Program-made: the position numbers and the translations under genes
Shown: positions 7,240-18,702 of the stretch, piece after piece
Layout of the letters: each line of letters starts with the position of its first letter
How positions within the stretch are numbered: position 1 is the first letter of the stretch
Notes under the pieces: model-generated
The model's database searches: none
What the model was told of the DNA's origin: nothing
What the model saw: only the letters and a program-made list of their open reading frames with translations
Assembly (NCBI GenBank): GCA_900553175.1
Contig: USCH01000033.1
Location: 1-18,854 of the forward strand
Source of the DNA: an uncultured Alistipes sp.
GTDB taxonomy: Bacteria; Bacteroidota; Bacteroidia; Bacteroidales; Rikenellaceae
Length of the DNA: 18,854 nucleotides
Direction of reading: 5' to 3'

Positions 7240-7430
7240 CGCGAGCCGCAGCCAGCGGGGCGGCTGTTTTCGCGGGCCGGAGGTGGCTCCGGCTCGCCAG
7301 CCTGAAGGCTGACTTGTGGCGATAAATTCCGGCGATAGCCGGGCGGGCCGAAGCCTTCGCCCCGCGGAGGCCCGCTCCATTCTGTCGCGTGTGCTCCGCA
7401 GTCTTCGTCCCGCTGGCTCCGACTCGCGGC
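7216..7430. other. Hairpin-dense gap between metF and the M20 gene
   Basis: No gene is visible in these 215 bases. Several short GC-rich inverted repeats follow each other: CCGGA/TCCGG (7278-7293), TCGCCA/TGGCGA (7294-7322) enclosing CAGCCT-GA-AGGCTG (7298-7311), CCGGC/GCCGG around 7329-7342, and GCGGGCC/GGCCCGC (7343-7375). None is followed by a good T-run in the minus direction, so no classical terminator of metF is evident. No TANNTTTG promoter is seen for the M20 gene, so read-through from metF is possible. Confidence 0.6.
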
Positions 7431-8392
7431 CTAAAACACCGTTTTCGCGATTTCGACGATGTTTTCGGCCTTGCCCATCGGGTAGTAGTGCAGCACCGGC
7501 ACGCCGGCGGCCTTCAGCTCGAGGCTCTGGGCGATGGCCCACTCGGTGCCGATCTGCCGCACGGCGGCCTTGTCGTCGCGGTGGGCCAGCACTTCGCGCC
7601 GCAGCTCGTCGGGGATGCGGCAGCCGAAGGTCGCGGGCAGCAGCTCCAGGTGGCGCACCGTGGCCAAAGGCTTGATGCCCGGGATGATCGGCACCCCGAT
7701 GCCCGCCTCGCGGCAGCGGCGCACGAAGTCGAAGAAGCGGGCGTTGTCGTAGAAGAGCTGCGTGACGATGTAGTCGGCTCCGGCGTCGACCTTCGCCTTG
7801 AGGTGCCGGATGTCGTCGTCGGGCGACGCCGCATCCGCATGGGTCTCGGGATAGCCCGCCACGCCGATCGAGAATTTCGAGTGGTGGCACGTCTCGACCT
7901 GCCCGTCGACGAACTCGCCGCGGTTCATCGCCGCGATCTGCCGCACCAGCCCCTCCGCATGGGCATGGCCCTGGGGGTGGGGCGTGAAGCGCTCCTCGCT
8001 CTGCGACTTGTCGCCGCGCAGGGCCAGCACGCTGTGCAGCCCCAGGAAGTCCATATCGATCAGGGCGTCCTCGATGTCGTAGCGCGTGAGGCCGCCGCAG
8101 ATCAGGTGCGGCACGGTCTCCACGCCGTATTTCCTGCCGATGGCGGCCGAGATGCCCACCGTGCCGGGGCGGCGGCGCATGACGTGCCGCTCCGTCGTTC
8201 CGTCCCCGCGGCGCGTCTCGACGATCGTTTCGCGGTGGAACGTGATGTTGATGTAGGCCGGGTCGAACTCCGCGAGGGGGTCGATGGTCGCGAACGCGGT
8301 CTGCATGCCGTCGCCCTTCAGAGGCGGCAGCAGCTCGAAGGCGAAGCGGGTTTTGCCTTGAGCCAGGGCGCTGTGTATGATGTCCGTTGCGT

Positions 8393-8396
<4 letters not shown>
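7431..8396 (-). CDS. metF: 5,10-methylenetetrahydrofolate reductase
   Basis: This 321-residue flavoprotein reduces 5,10-methylene-tetrahydrofolate to 5-methyl-tetrahydrofolate, the methyl donor for MetH. It is of MetF length with a single TIM barrel and no eukaryotic regulatory extension. E21 in FAFELLPP matches the catalytic Glu of the family; LALRGD carries the conserved Asp near FAD; QLFYDN and the ending ELKAAGVPVLHYYPMGKAE are typical. I start at the ATG at 8396 because it overlaps the metH stop as ATGA; the much longer upstream frame is a metH shadow. The direct coupling to metH puts the two consecutive reactions in one transcript. Confidence 0.95.
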
Positions 8397-11998
<3,602 letters not shown>

Positions 11999-11999
11999 G

Positions 12000-12815
12000 T
12001 TATTCTGCGATGAGTTCGATTTCGAAAAGTTTGCTCCAGTTCTTGCCCGTGACGAAGATGCGCTTGCCGTCGGCGTCGTAGGCGATGCCGTTCAGCACGT
12101 CGGTTTCGGGTCCCCGTTCGCTCTCGGGCAGCAGTCCCGCGAGGTCGACCGTCGCCTCGACGACGCCCGTCGCCGGGTCGATGATCGCAATGAGGTCGGT
12201 GGTGTAGACGTTGGCCCAGATCTTCCCCTCGATCCACTCCAGTTCGTTCAGAAAGCCGAGGGGCTCTCCCCGGTAGGTCACCGTCGTGCGCTTTTCGCGC
12301 CGGAACGTTTCGGGGTCGACCGTGAAGATCGTCTCCGTGCCGTCGGACAGGTAGAGCCTCTCGCCGTCGGTGGTCAGCCCCCATCCTTCGCCCGGATAGC
12401 GGAAGTCGCGGATTTTCCGCATGCCGTCCGTCGTGTCGTAGACGTGGCAGACGTTCGACTGCCAAGTGAGCTGGTAGAGTTTGCCGTCCATAAGGGCGAT
12501 GCCTTCGCCGAACTCCGAGCGCGGCAGCCGGGCCACCGTTTCGCTGCGGCCGCTCGCGAGGTCGGTTCGCCGGACGACCGACTGCCCGCACTGTCCCGTG
12601 CCCTCCCACATCGTGCCGCCGACGTACTGCAGCCCCTGGGTGTAGGCGTCGGTGGGGTGGGGGTAGGTCGCGCGGATGCGGTAGGTGTAGCGGACGGGCT
12701 CGCCGGCCGCCGAAGCGGTTTGCGGAGCCGCGGCCGCATGGCTGCTTCGGGGGGTGCTGCCGCCGCAGGCCGTCAGCGAGGCCAGCAGCAGAAGCAGGAG
12801 CGTTTTGTTCTTCAT
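12000..12815 (-). CDS. Glutaminyl-peptide cyclotransferase, lipoprotein, plant-type beta-propeller
   Basis: The 271-residue protein belongs to the Glu_cyclase_2 (plant/bacterial type) glutaminyl cyclases, which turn N-terminal glutamine of peptides or exported proteins into pyroglutamate. Family motifs are YTQGLQYVGGTMWEGTGQ, FGEGIALMDGKLYQLTW, GEGWGLTTDGERLYLSDG, FLNELEWIEGKIWANVY, and VLNGIAYDADG followed by FVTGKNW. The N-terminus MKNKTLLLLLLASLTAC is a lipoprotein signal with Cys17 as the lipid site, so it should sit in the envelope, followed by an Ala/Ser/Pro linker. I prefer the ATG at 12815; an upstream ATG at 12830 (MIRHD) is in frame but would fall at or before the expected transcript start. 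It is the first gene of the metH-metF transcription unit; no metabolic link to methionine is evident. Confidence 0.92.
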   Translation of the reverse strand: MKNKTLLLLLLASLTACGGSTPRSSHAAAAPQTASAAGEPVRYTYRIRATYPHPTDAYTQGLQYVGGTMWEGTGQCGQSVVRRTDLASGRSETVARLPRSEFGEGIALMDGKLYQLTWQSNVCHVYDTTDGMRKIRDFRYPGEGWGLTTDGERLYLSDGTETIFTVDPETFRREKRTTVTYRGEPLGFLNELEWIEGKIWANVYTTDLIAIIDPATGVVEATVDLAGLLPESERGPETDVLNGIAYDADGKRIFVTGKNWSKLFEIELIAE

Positions 12816-12834
12816 GTCATGACGGATCATCGGA

Positions 12835-12842
12835 CAAAGGTA
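12835..12842 (-). promoter_or_regulatory. Bacteroidetes -7 box before the cyclotransferase-metH-metF genes
   Basis: On the minus strand the bases read TACCTTTG, the -7 consensus of the Bacteroidetes primary sigma factor. The expected start of transcription is about 12830, giving a leader of roughly 15 bases to the ATG at 12815. A clear TTTG -33 box is missing at 19-21 bases. An inverted repeat TCCCGA/TCGGGA (12850-12855 and 12869-12874) lies just upstream and could be an operator. Confidence 0.6.
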
Positions 12843-12944
12843 AGTATAATCCCGATAAGAACGGCCGGTCGGGAATTAAAAATACATGGCAGCCGGAGAA
12901 ACCCGGCGTTTCGGGAGCCGCCGGCGATTTTCGGGATGCGATAT

Positions 12945-12975
12945 TTCGTTTTTTAACGGAAAATTCGTACCTTTG
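12945..12975 (+). promoter_or_regulatory. Bacteroidetes-type promoter of tig
   Basis: TACCTTTG at 12968-12975 is preceded after 19 bases by TTCG (12945-12948), a three-of-four match to the -33 TTTG box. It lies 53 bases before the tig ATG. The leader is A-rich and carries no Shine-Dalgarno site. It is divergent from the cyclotransferase promoter in the same 213-base gap. Confidence 0.75.
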
Positions 12976-13028
12976 CCCACCGATTCCGACACGAAAACGA
13001 CGAAACGACAAAATAAAGTATTCCCAAT

Positions 13029-14354
13029 ATGAAAATCGTAAGAGAACAACGCGAGGAGAACAATTCGCTGCTGCGGGTGACGGTCGACGAGTCCGACTAC
13101 GGCCAGCAGGTCGAGAAGGCGCTGCGCGACTATCGTCGCAAGGCCAACATTCCGGGTTTCCGTCCGGGCATGGTGCCCATGGGCATCGTCAGGAAGATGT
13201 ACGGCAAGGGCGTTCTGGCCGAGCAGTCGTACCGCACGGCGTCGAACGCCGCTTTCGAGTACCTCCAGAAGGAGAAGATCGACTATCTGGGCGACGTGAT
13301 CCCCTCGGACGAGCAGGGCGACTTCGATTTCGAGAACGGCCGGGAGTTCGAATTCGTCTTCGAGATCGGCGAGGCCCCCGAAATCAAGCTCGACCTCACG
13401 GAGAAGGACAAGCTGACCTACCACCGCATCAAGGTCGACAAAAAGATGCACGACGACTACCGTTCGAACTTCCTGCGCCGCTTCGGCCGTCTGGCCGACG
13501 CCGAGGAGGTGACTTCGGACGAAGCGCTGAGCGTGACGCTCGATAACGGCGAGATGAACATTACGGACGCCTACGTGGGGCTCGTATCCATGTCGGAGGA
13601 GGAGCGCAAGCCCTTCATCGGCAAGAAGGTGGGCTACAAGACGACGGTCGATGTCAACGAGCTCTACAAGAACCCCGCGCAGCGCGCCGCCGTGCTTCAG
13701 GTCAAGGAGAGCGAGCTGGAGGGCGTCAATCCCGAATTCACGCTCGAGATCACGCGGATCCGCAAGTTCGCCGAGCCCGAGCTCACCGAGGAGTTCTTCA
13801 AGATGGCCTTCCCGGCCGGCAACGTGACCTCGGAGGCCGAGCTGGACAAGTTCGTCGACGAGGAGATCGGCCGCGAGCTTTCGCGCGAGAGCGACTACCT
13901 CTTCACGCTCCAGCTGCGCGACTATCTGGTGAAGAAGGCCGCGCTGAAGATGCCCGAGGCGTTCCTCAAGCGCTGGCTCTACACGATCAACGAGGGCAAG
14001 TTCACGATGGAGGAGATCGACAAGGATTTCGCGCAGTTCCTCAAGATGTTCACCTGGAACTACCTCCAGAAGCACTTCATCCAGTCGGAGCAGATCACCG
14101 TCTCGAAGGAGGAGGCCGCAGCCGAAGCCAAGGCGCTGGCCGCCGCGCAGTTCGCCCAGTACGGCATGCCGTCGGCGCCCGACGACATGCTCGCCGGTTA
14201 TGCCGAGAAGATTCTCGCCGACAAGGAGCAGAGCCAGAAGATCTACGAGAAGCTCTACGAGGTGAAGGTCGTCGAAGCCGTCAAGGGAAAGATCAAGGTG
14301 ACGGAAAAAGCCGTATCCGCCGACGATTTCGCCAAATTGGCGCAGACGCTTTAG
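13029..14354 (+). CDS. tig: Trigger factor, ribosome-associated chaperone
   Basis: The 441-residue protein matches trigger factor, which binds the ribosome exit tunnel and shelters nascent chains. The N-terminal ribosome-binding domain has GFRPGMVP at 43-50, the Bacteroidetes form of the GFRxGxxP signature, followed by MGIVRKMYGKGVL. The middle region (about 150-235) corresponds to the FKBP-like domain and is weakly conserved, with poor prolyl-isomerase residues, as I recall for this phylum. The helical C-terminal arms follow (about 255-441), rich in Lys and Glu. It starts at the ATG at 13029 and stands directly upstream of clpP and clpX, the widely conserved order tig-clpP-clpX, but has its own promoter and terminator. 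Confidence 0.96.
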   Translation: MKIVREQREENNSLLRVTVDESDYGQQVEKALRDYRRKANIPGFRPGMVPMGIVRKMYGKGVLAEQSYRTASNAAFEYLQKEKIDYLGDVIPSDEQGDFDFENGREFEFVFEIGEAPEIKLDLTEKDKLTYHRIKVDKKMHDDYRSNFLRRFGRLADAEEVTSDEALSVTLDNGEMNITDAYVGLVSMSEEERKPFIGKKVGYKTTVDVNELYKNPAQRAAVLQVKESELEGVNPEFTLEITRIRKFAEPELTEEFFKMAFPAGNVTSEAELDKFVDEEIGRELSRESDYLFTLQLRDYLVKKAALKMPEAFLKRWLYTINEGKFTMEEIDKDFAQFLKMFTWNYLQKHFIQSEQITVSKEEAAAEAKALAAAQFAQYGMPSAPDDMLAGYAEKILADKEQSQKIYEKLYEVKVVEAVKGKIKVTEKAVSADDFAKLAQTL

Positions 14355-14380
14355 AATTTCCCGGAAAAACCGTACCTTTG
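14350..14380 (+). promoter_or_regulatory. Bacteroidetes-type promoter of clpP-clpX
   Basis: TACCTTTG at 14373-14380 follows TTTA (14350-14353) after 19 bases. It is 75 bases before the clpP ATG. The -33 element overlaps the last tig codons and the last base of the -7 box is the first base of the terminator stem, so the promoter is nested into the end of tig. Confidence 0.75.
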
Positions 14381-14415
14381 GACTTTGCAGGCGTGATGTT
14401 TGCAAAGTCCTTTTT
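14380..14415 (+). terminator. Intrinsic terminator of tig overlapping the clpP promoter
   Basis: GGACTTTGCA (14380-14389) and TGCAAAGTCC (14401-14410) pair perfectly around an 11-base loop and are followed by TTTTT (14411-14415). Transcripts from tig would form the full hairpin, while transcripts starting near 14387 from the clpP promoter would lack most of the left arm and so escape it. Confidence 0.8.
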
Positions 14416-14455
14416 GTGAACGGAAACGAAAAAAACTCCTATTTTACTTGCAGTC

Positions 14456-15127
14456 ATGTCCGAATTCGAAAAATACGCACGCGGCAAATGCGGGATCAGT
14501 TCGCTGAAACTGCATGACTTCCGCTCCGCGACGGCTTCCTATGTCTCGCCGACGATCATCGAGGAGCGCCAGCTGAACGTCGCCACGATGGATGTCTTCT
14601 CGCGGCTGATGATGGACCGCATCATCTTCCTGGGCGCACCCATCTACGACGATGCAGCCAACATCATCCAGGCGCAGCTGCTCTTTCTGGAGTCGGTCGA
14701 CGCCGAAAAGGATATTCAGATCTACATCAACTCGCCGGGCGGCTCGGTGTCTGCCGGACTGGGCATCTACGACACCATGCAGCTGGTTTCGTCCGACGTG
14801 GCGACCATCTGCACGGGACTGGCGGCCTCGATGGCCGCCGTGCTGCTGACGGCCGGAGCTTCGGGCAAACGCTCGGCGCTGCCCCATTCGCGGGTGATGA
14901 TCCACCAGCCGCTGGGCGGCGTTCAGGGCCAGGCCTCCGACATCGAGATCACGGCCCGGGAGATCGCCAAGACCAAGCGCGAGCTTTACGAAATCCTGTC
15001 GGCCCACTCGGGCGTTCCGATCCGGAAAATCGAAAAGGATGCCGACCGCGACTACTGGCTTACGGCCTGCGAGGCCCGCGACTACGGACTGATCGACGAA
15101 GTGCTCGAAAAACGAGAGAAACGATGA
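14456..15127 (+). CDS. clpP: ATP-dependent Clp protease proteolytic subunit
   Basis: The 223-residue serine peptidase forms the barrel of the ClpXP protease. The catalytic triad is visible as S125 in GLAASMAAV, H150 in MIHQPLGG and D199 in ADRDYWL. INSPGGSVSAG (91-101) is the oxyanion-loop motif. The first 30 residues or so precede the usual mature start near SPTIIEERQLNV, so a short self-cleaved propeptide is likely. The stop overlaps the clpX start as ATGA (15124-15127), so the two subunits are translationally coupled. Confidence 0.97.
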   Translation: MSEFEKYARGKCGISSLKLHDFRSATASYVSPTIIEERQLNVATMDVFSRLMMDRIIFLGAPIYDDAANIIQAQLLFLESVDAEKDIQIYINSPGGSVSAGLGIYDTMQLVSSDVATICTGLAASMAAVLLTAGASGKRSALPHSRVMIHQPLGGVQGQASDIEITAREIAKTKRELYEILSAHSGVPIRKIEKDADRDYWLTACEARDYGLIDEVLEKREKR

Positions 15128-16413
15128 CCCAGAACAACAACCGCAACAATCATAACAACCGCACGAACCGCCGCGACGGCGACGGAGGCGACCGCTGCTC
15201 GTTCTGCGGTGCGCGCCGCGACGAGGTGCAGGCGATGTTCGGTTCCGCGAGCGGCGCCAACATCTGCAACGAATGCATCGAGAACGGCTACCGGATGCTC
15301 GAGGAGAACGACCGCATGATCCGGCGCGGCCTTGCGGAGCCGCTCGAACGCGACCAGCTGCTCAAGCCGGCCCAGATCAAGGACCTGCTCGACCAGTATG
15401 TGATCGGCCAGGACGCCGCCAAGCGCTATCTTTCGGTGGCGGTCTACAACCATTACAAACGGCTGCTTCAGACGGAGGAGAAGGACGAGGTGGAGATCGA
15501 CAAGTCGAACGTGGTGCTGGTCGGTCCGACCGGCACGGGCAAGACCCTCATGGCCCGCACGATCGCCAAACTGCTCAAGGTGCCTTTCACCATCGTCGAT
15601 GCCACGGTGCTCACCGAGGCCGGATATGTGGGCGAGGACGTCGAGAGCATTCTCTCGCGTCTGTTGCAGGTCGCCGACTACAACGTGGCCCGGGCCGAGC
15701 GCGGCATCGTCTTCATCGACGAGATCGACAAGATCGCCCGCAAGGGCGACAACCCCTCGATCACGCGCGACGTGTCGGGCGAGGGCGTGCAGCAGGCGCT
15801 GCTGAAGATTCTCGAAGGCACGACGGTCAACGTTCCGCCCCAGGGCGGGCGCAAGCACCCCGACCAGAAGTTCATTCAGGTCAATACGCGCAACATCCTG
15901 TTCATCTGCGGCGGCGCGTTCGACGGCATCGAGCGCAAGATCGCCCAGCGGCTCAACACCCGGGCCGTGGGGTACGGCCGTTCGGGCGGCGCGCACATCG
16001 ACCGCAACAACCTCATGCAGTACGTCACGCCCCAGGACCTCAAGTCGTTCGGGCTGATTCCCGAGCTGGTGGGGCGGCTGCCGGTGCTGACCTTCATGCA
16101 GCCGCTGGGGCGCGACGCCCTGCGGCGCATCCTCACCGAGCCGAAAAATGCCATTGTCAAACAGTACCAGCGGCTCTTCGAGCTGGACGGCGTGACGCTC
16201 GAGTTCGACGAGGGGGCGCTGGACTACATCGTCGACAAGGCCGTCGAATTCAAGCTGGGCGCCCGGGGGCTGCGGTCGATCTGCGAGGCGGTGATGATGG
16301 ACGCCATGTTCGAGCTGCCCTCGTCGGGCGAGCGGAAGTTCACCGTGACGCAACCCTATGCGAGCGAAAAGATCGGACAGGCCAACTATCTGTCGCTCAA
16401 ACAGGTCGGGTAG
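15124..16413 (+). CDS. clpX: ClpX, AAA+ unfoldase of the ClpXP protease
   Basis: The 429-residue protein unfolds substrates and feeds them to ClpP. After an unusual Asn/Arg-rich leader (residues 1-20, NNNRNNHNNRTNRR) comes the zinc-binding domain with C25, C28, C48 and C51. The AAA+ module has Walker A GPTGTGKT (134-141), pore loop GYVG (167-170), Walker B VFIDE (196-200) and a sensor-2 region at KLGARGLR. Where Escherichia coli ClpX carries the ClpP-docking IGF tripeptide, this protein reads AVGYG (281-285) between LNTR and the RNNLMQYV segment; I recall similar VGY forms in Bacteroidetes. The gene overlaps clpP by four bases and is the last gene of that unit. Confidence 0.97.
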   Translation: MTQNNNRNNHNNRTNRRDGDGGDRCSFCGARRDEVQAMFGSASGANICNECIENGYRMLEENDRMIRRGLAEPLERDQLLKPAQIKDLLDQYVIGQDAAKRYLSVAVYNHYKRLLQTEEKDEVEIDKSNVVLVGPTGTGKTLMARTIAKLLKVPFTIVDATVLTEAGYVGEDVESILSRLLQVADYNVARAERGIVFIDEIDKIARKGDNPSITRDVSGEGVQQALLKILEGTTVNVPPQGGRKHPDQKFIQVNTRNILFICGGAFDGIERKIAQRLNTRAVGYGRSGGAHIDRNNLMQYVTPQDLKSFGLIPELVGRLPVLTFMQPLGRDALRRILTEPKNAIVKQYQRLFELDGVTLEFDEGALDYIVDKAVEFKLGARGLRSICEAVMMDAMFELPSSGERKFTVTQPYASEKIGQANYLSLKQVG

Positions 16414-16668
16414 CCGCCGTTTTCGATCCGCGGGCTTCGTCTGAAGACTGCGGCCCGGCGGAGAGCCGGACCGGCGTCTGTCCGGACGCCTGGTTTGCGG
16501 ACTTCGGTTCCGCCCCGAATGCTTCGTTTCGGCAAAAAATCGAATCGGTGTTTGTTTTTGCGCCCGGTTTTCGTACCTTTGATCTGCCGGAATGCGATTG
16601 TCGGCGCCCGGGACGGCGATTCCCGGACAGGTTACGGAATATGTCATCATAAAATACGGATTATCAAC
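16414..16668. other. Gap between clpX and tkt with a weak hairpin and the tkt promoter
   Basis: No gene is seen in 255 bases. GGCGTC (16473-16478) and GACGCC (16485-16490) form a short hairpin followed by a weak TGGTTT, a possible clpX terminator that competes with a CCGGA/TCCGG pairing. The rest is the tkt promoter and leader. Confidence 0.45.
16551..16581 (+). promoter_or_regulatory. Bacteroidetes consensus promoter of tkt
   Basis: TTTG at 16551-16554, 19 bases, then TACCTTTG at 16574-16581 is an exact match to the Bacteroidetes promoter consensus. The transcript would start near 16588, giving a leader of about 80 bases before the tkt ATG. Confidence 0.85.
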
Positions 16669-18702
16669 ATGTCATCTACCAATTCCAAGCTTACTCGTGC
16701 GGCGGACAACATCCGCATCCTTGCGGCCGCCATGGTTGAAAAGGCCAAATCGGGGCATCCGGGCGGTGCCATGGGCGGTGCCGATTTCATCGCGCTGCTC
16801 TACACCGAGTTCCTGCGTTACGATCCCGAGCGGATGGACCATCCGTTCCGCGACCGGTTTTTCCTCGACCCGGGCCACATGTCGCCGATGCTCTACGCCA
16901 CGCTGGCGCTGGCCGGGCACTATTCGATCGAGGACCTGCAGTCGCTGCGCCAGTGGGGGAGCGTGACGCCGGGCCATCCCGAGGTGGATGTGATGCGCGG
17001 AGTGGAGAATACGTCGGGACCGCTGGGTCAGGGCCATGCCATGGCCCTGGGCGCCGCGATCGCCGAGCGCTTCATGGTCGCCCGCTTCGGCGAGTGGATG
17101 GCGCATAAGACGTATGCCTATATTTCGGACGGCGCCGTCGAGGAGGAGATTTCGCAGGGCGTGGGCCGCATCGCCGGCCACCTGGGCCTCGCGAATTTCA
17201 TCATGTACTACGACTCGAACAACATCCAGCTCTCGACCAAGGTCGAGGAGGTCGACACCGAGAACGTCGCGCAGAAATACGAAGCCTGGGGCTGGAACGT
17301 CCTTTCGGTGGACGGACATGACATCGAGGCGCTGCGCGGAGCCCTCGCGGCGGCCAATGCCGAGACCCAGCGTCCGACGCTCATCATCGGACGCACCGTC
17401 ATGGGCAAGGGCGCTCTGGCCGCCGACGGTTCGAGTTTCGAGGACAAGGTTTCGACCCACGGCCAGCCGCTGTCGGCTGCCGGTGCTGACTTCGCCGCCA
17501 CGGTGAAGAATCTGGGCGGCGATGCGGAGCAGCCGTTCGCCGTGTTCGGGGAGAGCCGCGAGCTCTTCGCCGCACGCCGGGAGGCGCTGCGCGAATGGGC
17601 GGCGCAGATGGCCTCGACGGAGAAGAGCTGGCGTTCGCAGAACAAGGAGCTCTCCCGCAAGCTCGACCGCTTCCTCAATGGCGAACTTCCCGAGATCGAC
17701 TACAAGTCGGTCGAGATGAAGGCCGACGTGGCCACGCGCGCCGCTTCGGCGACGGTTCTGGGCCTCTATGCCGAAAAGATCGACAACATGATCGTCGCTT
17801 CGGCCGATCTGTCGAATTCGGACAAGACCGACGGCTTCCTCAAGAAGACCAAGGCGTTCGTCAAGGGCGACTTCACGGGCAAATTCTTCCAGGCCGGTGT
17901 CTCGGAGCTGACGATGGCCTGCGTGATGAACGGCATGGCCCTGCACGGCGGCGTCATTCCGGCCTGTGGCACGTTCTTCGTCTTCAGCGACTACATGAAG
18001 CCGGCCGTGCGTCTCTCGGCGCTCATGCGGCTGCACGTGATCTACATCTGGACCCACGATTCGTTCCGTGTGGGCGAGGACGGACCTACGCACCAGCCCG
18101 TCGAGCATGAAGCCCAGATCCGCCTGATGGAGCATCTGAAGAACCATCGGGGCGAACGTTCGATGGTGGTGCTGCGCCCGGCCGACGGCGAAGAGACCGT
18201 CATGGCGTGGAAGACGGCCGTCGAGGAGCACCGCCCCGTGGCGTTGATCCTCTCGCGGCAGAACATCAAGAATCTGCCTACGCTGGGCCGCAGCCGCCGC
18301 GAGGAGGCCGCGCAGGTGAGCAAGGGCGCCTATGTGGTGATGGATGCCGCCAAACCGGCCGCCGTGCTGGTGGCCACGGGCTCCGAGGTCGCGACGCTCG
18401 TCGAGGGTGCCGAGCTGCTGGCCGCCGAGGGCATTCCCGTGCGCGTGGTCAATGTTCCGAGCGAGGGTCTATTCCGCGACCAGCCCAAATCCTACCGCGA
18501 GAGCGTCCTGCCGCAGGGCATCGTCCGCTATGGTCTGACGTCGGGTCTTCCGGTCAACCTGCTGGGCCTCGTCGGCGAGTCGGGCATGATCCACGGGCTC
18601 GATCATTTCGGCTACTCCGCACCCTACAAGGTGCTCGACGAGAAGTTCGGTTACAACGGTGCGACCGTCGCCGCCGAAGTGAAGAAGTTGCTCAAAAAGT
18701 AG
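16669..18702 (+). CDS. tkt: Transketolase
   Basis: The 677-residue thiamine-diphosphate enzyme moves two-carbon units between sugar phosphates in the non-oxidative pentose phosphate pathway. SGHPGG (28-33) and TSGPLGQGH (115-123) are substrate/cofactor motifs. The diphosphate-magnesium motif reads SDGAVEEEIS (153-162) with YDSNNIQL (181-188), the Bacteroides-type variant of GDG...N. E413 in GVSELTM is the catalytic Glu that activates thiamine; THDSFRVGEDGPTHQP is the central motif of the pyrimidine domain. The start is the ATG at 16669 (MSSTNSKLTRAADNIR); the frame open to 16495 crosses the promoter and is not coding. The protein is complete, ending AAEVKKLLKK just inside a tandem repeat. Confidence 0.97.
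   Translation: MSSTNSKLTRAADNIRILAAAMVEKAKSGHPGGAMGGADFIALLYTEFLRYDPERMDHPFRDRFFLDPGHMSPMLYATLALAGHYSIEDLQSLRQWGSVTPGHPEVDVMRGVENTSGPLGQGHAMALGAAIAERFMVARFGEWMAHKTYAYISDGAVEEEISQGVGRIAGHLGLANFIMYYDSNNIQLSTKVEEVDTENVAQKYEAWGWNVLSVDGHDIEALRGALAAANAETQRPTLIIGRTVMGKGALAADGSSFEDKVSTHGQPLSAAGADFAATVKNLGGDAEQPFAVFGESRELFAARREALREWAAQMASTEKSWRSQNKELSRKLDRFLNGELPEIDYKSVEMKADVATRAASATVLGLYAEKIDNMIVASADLSNSDKTDGFLKKTKAFVKGDFTGKFFQAGVSELTMACVMNGMALHGGVIPACGTFFVFSDYMKPAVRLSALMRLHVIYIWTHDSFRVGEDGPTHQPVEHEAQIRLMEHLKNHRGERSMVVLRPADGEETVMAWKTAVEEHRPVALILSRQNIKNLPTLGRSRREEAAQVSKGAYVVMDAAKPAAVLVATGSEVATLVEGAELLAAEGIPVRVVNVPSEGLFRDQPKSYRESVLPQGIVRYGLTSGLPVNLLGLVGESGMIHGLDHFGYSAPYKVLDEKFGYNGATVAAEVKKLLKK

Noticed and set aside
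7216..7430. Riboswitch for methionine or B12 near metF
   Set aside because: The hairpins lie downstream of metF, not in a leader, and do not show SAM or cobalamin riboswitch cores that I can recognise.
16672..18231. 519-residue open frame opposite transketolase, and a similar one opposite tig at 12876-14405
   Set aside because: Both are mirror frames of well-supported genes and run through their promoters without a start signal.
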